Assembly: GCA_047495785.1 (NCBI GenBank)
Contig: JBLDXI010000054.1
Location: 2,728,001-2,792,000, forward strand
Source of the DNA: Lepidodermella squamata
Lineage: Eukaryota; Gastrotricha
Reading direction: 5' to 3'
DNA: 64,000 bases
Below are positions 1 to 12,000 of the stretch, in pieces. Both the position numbers and the translations under genes were made by a program. Every line of letters begins with the position of its first letter. The stretch's first letter is position 1. The notes under the pieces are model-generated. The model was not told the origin of the DNA and searched no databases. It saw nothing but the letters and a program-made list of their open reading frames with translations.

Positions 1-2
1 CT

Positions 3-3000
3 GCCCAGCCCATTCCGCCGCCTAAACCGGCTGCAGTTGCTCAGAAGCCTTTGCCTCCACCGCCAGCTCCAACACTGCCGCCTAAACCTCAACAGGTGGC
101 GCCGCCAGCGCCGCCAGCGCCGCCCCCGAAACCGGTTCCACCCCAGCCACCGCCGAAACCTGCCGCGCCACTACCTCAAAAGGCACCATCAGTCCAGCCA
201 GCTAAGCCGGTTCCAAAACCGGAACCAGTTCCGGCACCAGCTCCAGTGTCGGTTCCAGCGCCGGTGCCGGTTCCAGCACCAGTCCCGGCTCCGAAAACCC
301 CAGCAGCTCCAGCTCCTCAACCTCAAAAGGCCGCTGCTCCAACAACCCGGGCGCCAACTTCCCCTCAACAACCGGCGCCGAAAGCAGTACCAATTAGTAG
401 TACCACTCCGGCTCCGATAACAGTTGATACCAAATCTCAGGCATCACCTGTTAGACCTGTCGCGCCTGTATCTCCAGCCGGTTCCGCGTCCCCGGCGACT
501 CGTCGCCAGGTACAGCAGGCGCAAGCGGCTCAGTACCAAGTAACCTTAGCCAGCCAAGTCGAGCGACGCGATGCTTTCCTTCGCGGAACCGCCGACCAGC
601 CTCAGCAAGAACCGCAACCAGCAGCTGCGGCGAAAAGCGCAGTTTCGCCGAAAACTGGGGCGAAGCCACAACCGCAGCAACAACAGCCGCAGCCTGCTCA
701 GCCACGCGTGACCTTTCAAACTTCGCTTCCAGACTCTTCGACGACATCCAGTGGGGATTCACATCCAGCGACACGAACACCTGTCCCTGGGCCGGCAACT
801 GCGCCGAAAAGAGTGAGTTTAAAAAAATCCTCCTTAATTATTTATGATGAAAGCTGATTGCTGATTTTTCTCCTACTTTTTTTTGCCCGGGAAAAAAATC
901 TGGCGTTCTTAGTTACTCGCGTCGCTAAGGCCGAGCACTTGAGAATTTTTTGCGTCTGCTCCTGATTTATGCAAAACTTGAAGATGATTATGCATTCTGA
1001 AATCGATCTTCAATAAGTTCGCCGCCGCCTTTTCGCCTTCTTTTTCTCTCCCTCGCTTTTTGTACTACACTAATCTATGTTGTATTAAAAATGCATTATT
1101 ACGCGAAAGAAACGCGTTCGATTTTATAGCGGCCTCTAAATGGTAAGTAAGTTTCGTTATTTTAGCTGGACTGCACCTTTTTTACTAATACATACTACCA
1201 ACTGATAAAAGGAAATACGAGAGACACACACAGGCCTGGATGTGTGTTTAGCATATATACACTTATTGTCGTTTCGCGACAAAGTTTCAAACAAAATATT
1301 AGTTCATTATTTTTCGGCCACGGATAATGTCATCGATTTCGGAAGCGGCGGCGGTGGTGGTAGTGGTGATGATATGCGTGGTTATTATATTCAACACTGA
1401 TCTCTTCGCGTGCGCGCGTGAAAATTATTTGTAAATATTTTAGCGCGAGCGCGCGCAATAAAAATGCGCGCCCGCAGAGAGAGCGCGATTTGTTGTGCGC
1501 AAACACGTTGCGCGTGCGCGACATGGTTTTTCGCTAAATATAGAAACTGGGGTGCGGTATAGATGTAAGTATATTTTATTTACGCCTCGTTATACTCGAT
1601 ACGCCGATTACACCGCAATTATAAGCCAGAGGCGTGACATTTCGAATTCAGCAAGCAGCGCCGCTTGGTCTCAATCAAAATAACACGTAAATAATAAAAA
1701 CTCCACATTATATGCAACCGATGAAAGACATACTCGCTAATATTGGATTCAGTAGAAAAATAAAACCCGAATCGCCAATAAAAAGTTGTGTCCCCCTCGC
1801 ATTCATGCATCTACTGGCCTAGTTTTTATTAGTGATCTCGACACAAAAAAATGACGCTTTATTCCAAGTTATCTTATCGAAATCGATTGAAGCAACTGCG
1901 AGGTCAGGTGATGCGAATTTTGCGATAATTTGAGCGATTATCATGTCGCCGTGATGAAGGCGATGATGACAGCCATAGCTTCGGCTCGACAATCAACGGC
2001 GATAAGCCCGCCTCGGGTTGATACTATCGCAAATAAATCACCACCGACGTTGTCATCTCTGCAAATATCATCATCATCGAAACATCAACATCAGCAATTT
2101 ATTGACAGTTATCTACGGCAAAGAGTAGGTCACCCTAGGTTGAGATAAATCAATTTTTTATTCACTGCGTAGTATTTCCCGTCTTAATCAAAGCGAATGA
2201 CGTTTCTAAGATTTTTTATTTTCTAGTGCTAAAATAAATTTAGATGGAATTAATATAATTATTTTTCTTATATAGCAATGTCCGAAGTTGCGCGCAAAAT
2301 GAAAAAATGCTCAGCTGTCTTTTTTCGCAATAAAAAAAATCAACTGTAGCTTTCTGAGGCGATGGCTATTAAATTGTGGAAATTAGAGACGCCACCGACG
2401 TCTCCGCGACTAATAAATCGAACGGCATGCTTTTTCGGCGCGATAAAAAAGCGACTCTTCCAATGGCTGGATATATTAACAGCTCGGGTGACACAAGTTA
2501 TACGCATATTACATCATCTGTCTAAAGTTTCCTCTTCTCGTTTCTTTCATCGCTGCATATATATATATATTATATGTGTAAAATCGATGCGTTTTGGAAT
2601 CGAGATTAAATTTTTTCTGTCGTATATTTGCGCATTTTCAGCGTCCACTCGAGTTGCAACGTCATTAGCCGGCGATATTATGATGTTTCTCGCGCATTTT
2701 TTTTCTCATAATATACACTTGCTGATTATTCGCGAGAATCTAATAAGGCCCAATTTTCGCACCAGAGAGGCGCACTAGATGGATGAAATATAATGAAAAT
2801 TAAGCGCATTTTTTCCCGTAATTTTTTCTTGCATATTTTTAGGCGGACAAAAAAATTGACTGCCAGTTTTTTTAGGCGTCAAATTTATTTTTCAGTGCAA
2901 TTCCTGGTAGAATTTCTTATAAAATAGTTTGCTTATCACTTTAGAAATCAAGAATCGTTCATAAGCACTTCGCATTATTTTTCATACTTCATCGGGTCCG

Positions 3001-6000
3001 ATTGGAAGCTTCTGGAAACTTAGCTAATCGGGTTTTCTCTGGGCTTGAATATAATCCGATTTTACTGCGCAAATATACAGGAAATTTAGCGATTAAACGA
3101 TTAAATTCATCGAATATGCGCAAATTCTATAGATTTTTTTCAAAATGTTGTATAAAATGGTGTTGATATCCGATTACTAAATTATAAGAGATCATTTGAA
3201 GACTCTTTGAGACAATTATTTGAAAGAATTTTGAAAATATTTTAGCGTTTTGATTTATTTACCTGGCAACCTTTTTTGAAGCTGAGAGCTTTTTCGGAAA
3301 ATTCAACAAATTGTCCTATTTTTTTATTATTTTCCAATTTTATTGTAATTATTGATTTTTAATTTTTCTTTTTTTCAATTTTTTTCTTAGAAACCAGCGC
3401 CTCCGGTTAAGGAAACAAGTGGCAGCGCCGATCAGCCGCCCTCGCAGCAGCAATCGTCGCCTGCCGTCACCCAGCCGGCGCCCACCGACACCCCGCGCGG
3501 CCGCACCCGGCGGAAACTGCCCGAAGTGCCGGCCAACGCCGAGCCCTTCTCCGGTCCGCCAAGCGTAGCCGGCGCCCCGCTGTCGTCGCTCCTTCAACTC
3601 GCTGCCCTTCACCGCTCAACCTCGCCCAGCAGCCAACAACAGGCCGGCTCGTCGCGAACCCTGCCCCGCTCGAGCCGCTTCGCTGCCTCAACCTCGTCCC
3701 TGCTCGTCACCGACTCATCGCCGGCGCCGTACCGCGGCCTGCTCAGCGGCGGCATCAAGCGATCGTCTTCTGCCGGCCGTGGTACGATAAACGGCGATCA
3801 GTCGCCGGAAAACAGCTCGAGTTTGCTTGTCATCGAATCGACGAATCAGCAGATGACGGCGGCCGGGTCGGACCGCCGCGTTAACTTCAACCTGCCCGGC
3901 GCGCGGCCGCTATTCATCAACACAGCGCCTACAACCACTCCTAGCCACTTCCGCAGCCGATCGCTTCCGCAGTCGCCAGGTAATTAATAAAGAAAAAACG
4001 ATTAAGAAAGAGTTTTGCGATTTTTCATCATTCATCTTTCATACATGAATTTTGAACTTGAATGCAAAAAAGTATTTTGCACTCGATAGGAATTTTTCAG
4101 ATTTTTTTTTATAAATGTAGGTCTTCCTAATTCCTAGGTTTTCCCGCCTCTTCTAGGTCAATAATTAACATCAAAGTCCCACGCGCCGAAGAATTTATCC
4201 GAATTTAGATTGTCTCATTGCTGCTTATAAAAGGGTTCCAGCACGAAATTCTCCCAAAATACGGCATCCGAGCTTCACTCAATTCCCGGAACCTTTTATT
4301 ATCATTCCTAACCGAAAGATCCCCTATTACGCGTATTTTGCGCTGTTTTTGTTTAGGTTTCCATTTATACCTTCTGAGCCGATATCGATTCCAATTATCG
4401 ATTTCGCAAATCAGTGATTTTTAGGGGCACCATTATCGATCAAGGGAAAAATGAAAGTTTTCGGGGAAATTCAGGGGTCGTTCATGGTCAAGTTCAGTGC
4501 TGGAACCTAAATATATAGCCCTCTCAATATTTTTGGGAGTCGATTTTTTCTAGCTGTTTTAAGTCAAATTTTGACCTCAATGTTTCAAAAATCTGACCGG
4601 AATGCTGTCGAATATTTCATTCCTAATGGAAATATTGGCTCTCTGCCAAGTATGATTGTCTACAAGTGTCGATTCGCCAAGAGCTTGCCATTGCTCAATT
4701 TCTGTAAGCTTTCAGCCAGCCGGCTGATTACTTAATCCACCTTATAATCGCGTCTGTCACTTTTTTCGATAATCTCCGAAAATCCGAAAAATTTGCCTCT
4801 GAAATGAGGCTTATTTTTTGAGTAGCAGCAGCTATTGTCTCACGAATTATTTCAGGCCACTTGATTATTACAATATTGATTTAGCTGTCACTCGGGCGTG
4901 GGCGCCATAAACAAAAATAAATCGCGCACGCGAAAACGATTTTCATAGTCGTTCGCCGCGCGGCCAACAAAAATAAATCCACTTTTAAGGCGGCGGCGCG
5001 ACAATAGCAGTAATCACGCGCATACAATAAATTCTGTGTCCAAGAGATCAGCAATCGTGATGTGATTAATATAATAATTTTTCTACTGATTATTTATTAC
5101 GCGCTATTGATTGCGCGCGATGAAATCAATACGGCGCGAACGCGAGACTGCGCCAACATTTTTGTTTCCCGACCATTGTGCGCGGTTAATATAATTTCTA
5201 TTTTTGCCACTCTCGGCGACACTGCTGTTGTATGACAACAATAACAACAAAATTCTGCCGTCGATGAGGAGACTTATATTTATTCTACAATGTTCGCGCT
5301 CGCGCGCGCGATATTTTTCCCCCTCCACTCACTCGCTCGACAAACGCGTTGTTGGCGAGTGAAAAATAGTAGTAGTAGTTTTCGATATTATTATATTTTG
5401 TATTATTACAGCAGCTAGAGCGTTCGCAAACAAATTTTGCGATTGTTGGCGAAAGATGTGCGCTATAGCGATTTAATTCCCTATAGTCGTGTCTCGCTTT
5501 TGCTTGCGATGCTATTTGCCACCTGATTAGCATATATGAATAGTACTAGACGGCCCGGTTTCGGTAGCGTTGCGGAATTACCTGATTAGCGCCTCGCCGG
5601 ATGTGCGCTTGTGTTCTGCTTATATACACAACAATGTTCGATTTTCACGATTTGTCTCGCGCTTTCTATTTATAATATTGAATTTTCATACAATACATCG
5701 CGACGTCTTTAGTTCACGTTATATTTGAGGTAATGAAATTTCCGCGCCACCAGATCGCGAGCTGTAAAAACTATCATTTTTGCTGCTTATAGCCGAGTAT
5801 TTTTATACATTATATCCGGGTTTTAATTTACTCGCGATTATGCCCGCTGATTGAATATTATTATTGCGACTAATATTACGCCGGATTCATGGTCGTCCAG
5901 TTTGTCGCCTGCCCTAGCTGCATTCCTTCTGGTAAAAATATTACAAGTAGTCGATTTTTCGAAATTTTTATACAACACCCCAATAAAAATGAGAAATTTA

Positions 6001-9000
6001 GCTAAAGATATTTCCGACTTCGATTGTATCTCAGCAATTAGGAATTTCGCGTAATCAGCTTTTAAAAAAACGGATCGATTTGTGGGCAAAAACTTCTGGA
6101 GAAGTAACCTTAATATTTTTTTAATAATTATGGGACAAGATTGTGATTTCCCAGATTTTTCTCTGACTTTTTTTTCAATTTTTTTCAATTTTTTATTTTG
6201 AATTAAATTAAAAATGGCGATAATATTTTCAATTTTTTTAGAAAATAAATCGCACACTATTTTAGTCAATTTTTTATTGAGGGTTATTTTCGAAACCGTC
6301 TTTATCGATAAATTTAATTAGTGTCGACTTTAATGGCCTATTTTCGTCCGAATTGAACGTTTTGACCTCGAAACACGTGTTGACCTATATTTTTATATTG
6401 AATCATAGCAATAAAAGAGGCTGGCAAAAAGTAGGTCACGGCTAATTTTGACTAATTTGAAAGCAATTTGAGCAATTTTTTCAGCTTTTGCTAATGATGA
6501 CGTCGAAAATAGGAAGCCGCCTTTAAAATAGTGGGCAAAGCTGATTTTATCGATAGATTCGAATTTATCATAAAGACAGCTTCGAAAATACTTAACTCTC
6601 AATTATTACTCGATCAAATTTTTATAAATTCGATTTTTTTTCAGGGTCACATGTCAGTCCTCGTTTTGGCGGCAGCCCGATACGCGTCGCCTCGCCTGGA
6701 GTAGCCAATTCAAGCGTGACCGGTGAGCAGAGTGTCTCATCGAAGCATGCGTCGCCTCGCCTTGGCGGTTCGTCGCTGCTCACCAGCGGCATGCCGCGAT
6801 TCGTGCACATGCACGGCGTAACAGTGCCGGCCGAAATTAAGGACGTGAAAGACCAGCTCAACCTTGAAATTCGTCTAGCAACGGCGAATCGCCGCCGTTT
6901 ACTCGACGAGTTGGAAATTCGGCGGCTCGAACGGCAGCTCGAGGAGATTCGCGAGCTGGAACGGCAGCAGAAGGTTCAGATGCAGAAGCGGCTCGTTAAT
7001 ACGGCCGATACTGGAATTCGGGCTAAATTGCTACAGCAAACTTCGCCAACTCTGCGGTCGGCCTTGCAGCAGAACAAACCGCAGGCCGGTTCGCAAATGT
7101 CGGTCAGCTTCATGCAGCAGGGCCCGACGCCGCTGATTAAGGAACCGCGGCAGTTGGAGCCGAGCCGGTGGCCGGCGCAAAAGTACCCGCTTCAGAAGCA
7201 ACGCAGCGATCCGGCTCTGTTTTCGCCTGTTCATGTAAGCTCATTATTCAATTGAATTATTCATTGATTATTTGCTGTGGGAATTGTCTTAATTCTCAAA
7301 AATAAGTATAGATCTATGGCTCTATGGTGAGCAAAACAGGTTAAACCGAAGGAAAATGTAACCTAAAAGAAGCAGGATTGCAATTTTACAGGGTCAAGCC
7401 GTTGAATGAAAGTATTAGAAAATTGGATGCTCCTATCTCGGCTTACTCTATACATGGGTCATAAATATATCCCTCTCTTCAGAATAACGATGAAATCGGT
7501 ATTATTTCAGGAAAATTTACCTTCAGCTCTGAGGGTGAGTGTGCCTAGTGCGCACCCTAAATGTAGGGTTCCAGCGCTAAGTTTTAGGCTTTAGCAATCA
7601 GTTTCCTCAAATATTAGTTCCAGCGCGTTCTCCTTTAAATCTAAAAATTTCAAGTATCGTGCGTAACCGTTAGACTCGAGACGGAACTAATCAAAATTCG
7701 GGTTCCAGGACTAGATTCAGGTCTACCTTTTTGGACCTCAGTTTTCAGCTTTCAGCTCCAATTTTACGCACTATACTTCAGCCTGCATAGCCAATATCGA
7801 TTCCAAGTATCGGATTTACAAATCAGGAATTTTTCCAATATCAGCAGTTCATGAAGCCAACATTGAAAACTATTCTACATACCTGGGGGGTACCAAGAGG
7901 TTAAAATAAAAATCCAGTATTAGGTATATCGGTATTATTATCGGGGATGATAGGAGAGCCTCGAATAATACAGTGCCTAGTCGCGCAAATATTTCGATTT
8001 TTTGCAATTGGCTCAGTACCCTGGTTTCGCCTTATTTACATTTAATATCCGCCATTTGAATATTCAAAAAATCTGAAATCGGCGCCGTAACCAATATTTT
8101 ATCATGAATTGTATAGGCTACCGGAGCTTCCAGGTTACTTGGATGACAGAGTTGTTATTTCTCCAATAATTGTGTCTTTTGTAAGACAAATTTTTGCCCC
8201 AGCAGTTTTGATTGACTGTTTGCTAACTTGCTCGATATTTTGTCTAATACTGATACGTTTTTTTTCATACCTATACAGGAAATGTACGGCGATTTCGGTG
8301 ACCAGAGCCAGTCGCAAGCAATGGCGCCCGACGGCTCGCTTCGCCTGCCCATGTCGCACGACGACTCGTCGGCGCGCTTCAGCAACTACGGCACGCTGCC
8401 CCGCGGCGGCATCATCTCGCCCAACACCGGCCGCATCATCCCGCTCTCCAAGTACCGAAGAGGTGCGTACCCATCGTCAACCTTGTTTTTTGCTTATAGT
8501 GTATCAATAATATTAATTACCACACACACGCGCGCGCGCACGGTTGGTTCCGAAAAACAACAACAATCAGCGCGCGGGTAAATGGCCCGACGCGGGTGGG
8601 CGAAAAATCACGCTTGTTTACTTGTATATATATTTTCGCAATAATTTTTTGTCTACACACTCCTCTTGATATTCGAGTGGAGTATAGTAATATTTTATCG
8701 ATAAACAAACAAACACAGTGTAAATATTGGGAAATCGCGTCGCTAGAAAAGCGCAATTGTAGCACGTTTTTCTCAGCCTATGCCTCATCATCATCATCAT
8801 CGCACGTCGTCGTGATAGATAGTAGAGGTGTGCGAAAAATGCCTGCTGGTGCAAATCGATGCGGGGTGGCCACGGCTCGTTGAGCGATCGAAAAGACGCG
8901 CGAGATCACTCGCGCGCGCGTTTTTCCTGCTTATTTTTGCTAATGCTTATAAACCTAAAATCTACCTTTTTATTCAAGGTGCGCCGCGCGTTCGAAACGT

Positions 9001-12000
9001 ATAGTATTTATATATATTATCGAAACGTAAATATCTATATATGCTGATGAAAATAATAATCGCGCACAGCAATAACAACCAGAGAGATTTACGCTCTTCT
9101 TGTTTCGCTGTTTGTTTCGCTGCCGGGCGTGCATTGACTTGATTATCGCCCGATATAAGTAGTATATATTTTTAACACATTTTGTTGTTCGTTTCGAGCG
9201 TGGCGAAAAATTTGCGCTCTTTAGATCAACGCCGCGTATATACATGAAAGCGATTTGTTATTTTTGTTGTTTTCATTATTTATTTTTGCTATGATTTTTG
9301 TTATAATGTTGTATTATCATCGGCGAGGCCGGAAAGCGCGCCACGACCCAAGAATCATCGGCGTCGCCGGAAATCCACAGCAGTATCTTATGTGCTGCGC
9401 GCATTAGTGCGCGCGTCGCCGCCGCAGCCGCGCACAATCTTGTTCTAATGGATTTTACATCAAAATTCAAGTCAACACTGCTCGCGTGCGCCGGCTCGTC
9501 GTCGACTTCATCGCCGGCGTTATTTATCGCCGGGCGGCAGCCGCAGCAGCGAAATCATCATCGCCACGATGATGGCGATGATAACAATCTTGATTATTGC
9601 AATAATACAACAAATAGCGACGATTTTTACGAACTAAGTGAGCGATGCGCGTTATTCCCCCTGCGCTAGCGCATCTTCTCAACTACTACACTAACAGTTT
9701 TTTTCATGCCTATAGCGGAAAGGTTTTAAATAATAACAACAATTTAAGCGCATGCGATGCATTGTCCTCTCTTTTTACTATAATAATAGTAGTAGCAAGT
9801 TTTTATGTGCGCGCGCGCTGCTCTTTTATTATTGGACCGGTGTATTTTTTCTGACCGCGATAGCCTGGATAAAAGTTCCGGAATTCAATCAATGCTCAGG
9901 AAAATAAGATTTTAGGTTCAATTCGTTCCATTTTCCCTGATTTGAACTATTCCACATGGTATCATGATGGTGACCTTAAATTGGGACAATTTTCCTTTTA
10001 AATATTATCCCGATTGTGACCTAGTTTTTTTAGGGTAGGGCGAAGCGCACGGGACAATTTCTCTTAAAATGTGGCTATTCTTGTTTTCTGTTAACTTGCG
10101 CACTTGGTTTCTCTGTGGTAATACCTTCAGAGTCAAACTAGTTATTCAAATCGATTATTCAAAATCGATTTCTAGGATCGATTTTTTGATTACTCGGATA
10201 TAGGAAGTCTGAATAGCGAATATTGGCAATGATTCCGGACACCTTGGGTAAATTTTTTTCCATGGACACCACGTCCCAAAATATCAGACAAGTGCATTGT
10301 TGAGCGCGCGAAAAAGGTCAATTTTTGACCCACTTTAATTGCTGGCATGACCTCATAGTGATACCTCAGGATCCCTGAAAAGGTTCCTATTAGGTCTCTA
10401 ATTACCTCACATTTCACCTTATTGACCTCCTTCTTAAATTTCAGGAATATTCCGGGATTTTATTTATATTCTTTTTCTAATTTTAGGCGAACAAGACTTT
10501 GCTTCTCCGGCATCTACTGCTGCTTCCAACCTTCACACTGCTTCGTCGCAACAGCACCTGCAATCGGGCGGCGACGAAATCGACGCGCACGTTGCGCTGC
10601 TCAAGGACGAAATCTCGAAACGCAAGGAGCAGATCGAGAACACGCAGCTGCTCGAGAGTGAGCTAGCCAAACTAACAGAAGAGGCTAAAAAACGGTGCGA
10701 AAAGCTACAACGCGGCATCGACTACACCCAGCAACAGCCGATCCCTGGTAACATCGTACAACCCCTTGGCGCTAGCTCGGTCCTCACGCCGTCGAACTCG
10801 GCGACTATGAGCAAACCGAACATCATAAGACCCCTAGCACCTGACAGCCCTCTGGTCTTCGGAGGCCCACCGCCGTCTCGCATCATCGCCTCGCCGCCGT
10901 CTTACGCCGACATGGACCCGTACGCGTCGCCCATGCCGGCGCCTGTTCGCATGGCGCCGGAATTCGCGCAGTTCCACGCCGGGCCTTTACTACGGCCGCA
11001 GAGTGTCCGGACAACAAGCCCGCCTAGCCATATGATGCCGCCTCAGCATCAGTTCCAGCAGCAACAGCAGCAACAACAACCGGCGGCTTGTAACCACTGC
11101 TACCACCACGCCCATGCGGCGGCGCAACAGCCGCCACCCCACCACTCGCACCACTCACCCTTCGCCCCGCCCGGGTTCCCGCCGGGTCACTACGAAGATT
11201 TCACGTCGAGATCCGCGCCCGGCCTAGGGCCGAGCCCGCCGGTCGGCATGCCGCCGCCCCCGCCGCAACAACAGGTAATGGCGCCGCCGCCGCCGAACCA
11301 GCGCCTCGTGACCAGCCATGCGGAACTGGGCGGGTTCCAGGACTTTGCGTCGTCATCTCGCCATATTATGTGCCCGCATTGCTCGGTTCATGCTGGTACG
11401 ACGAATCATCTGCTGCACCATCACCCCGCCGGCGATTTTAACCACCATGCGCAAAATGCGCCGCCGAATAGAGCCGTGTTAGCCGGCCTCGGCCAGCAGC
11501 CGGTCAATCAGCTGATTGGCCGGACGACTGCCGATGGTGGGCGGAACGACCCTTCTCAGCTGAATGCCAAGGTGAGCAAAGTCGATTGAAATTGTTCAAA
11601 TTCAAGGTGAAAAATGGGGTTTGGCGAAATTAGGATTTTGATCCAGCTTAAAAAAAGTTGAATTTCAAAAAAATTCACGAAAATTCGCCAAACCCCACGT
11701 TTCACTTGTTATTGTTTGAAACTTCGGATTCTTACAGAAATTAATTTTCGAGAAATTTTATAAAAAAAATATTTATTTTAGGATCATTTTTACGATTACT
11801 ACCCAAACCCGGTACGATATTTATTTAATTTGAAATGCACAATTTTTATATTTTCCCGGATATCAAAATGTCGTCATTATTTATATTTTCGTCAACAAAA
11901 TTTATTCTTTTCCTATTTTTTGACTCGGGTCAATTAAACTCACCTTCGCTGTTTATTTTTCATTTAATTGGTGTCAAATTGAGGGCCTTGAATTTGTTGC

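Noticed and set aside
9448-9669. 73-codon frame in intron 4 as an alternative exon
   Set aside because: It is low-complexity (CAT, CAG and GAT runs) and does not join in frame with the neighbouring exons.
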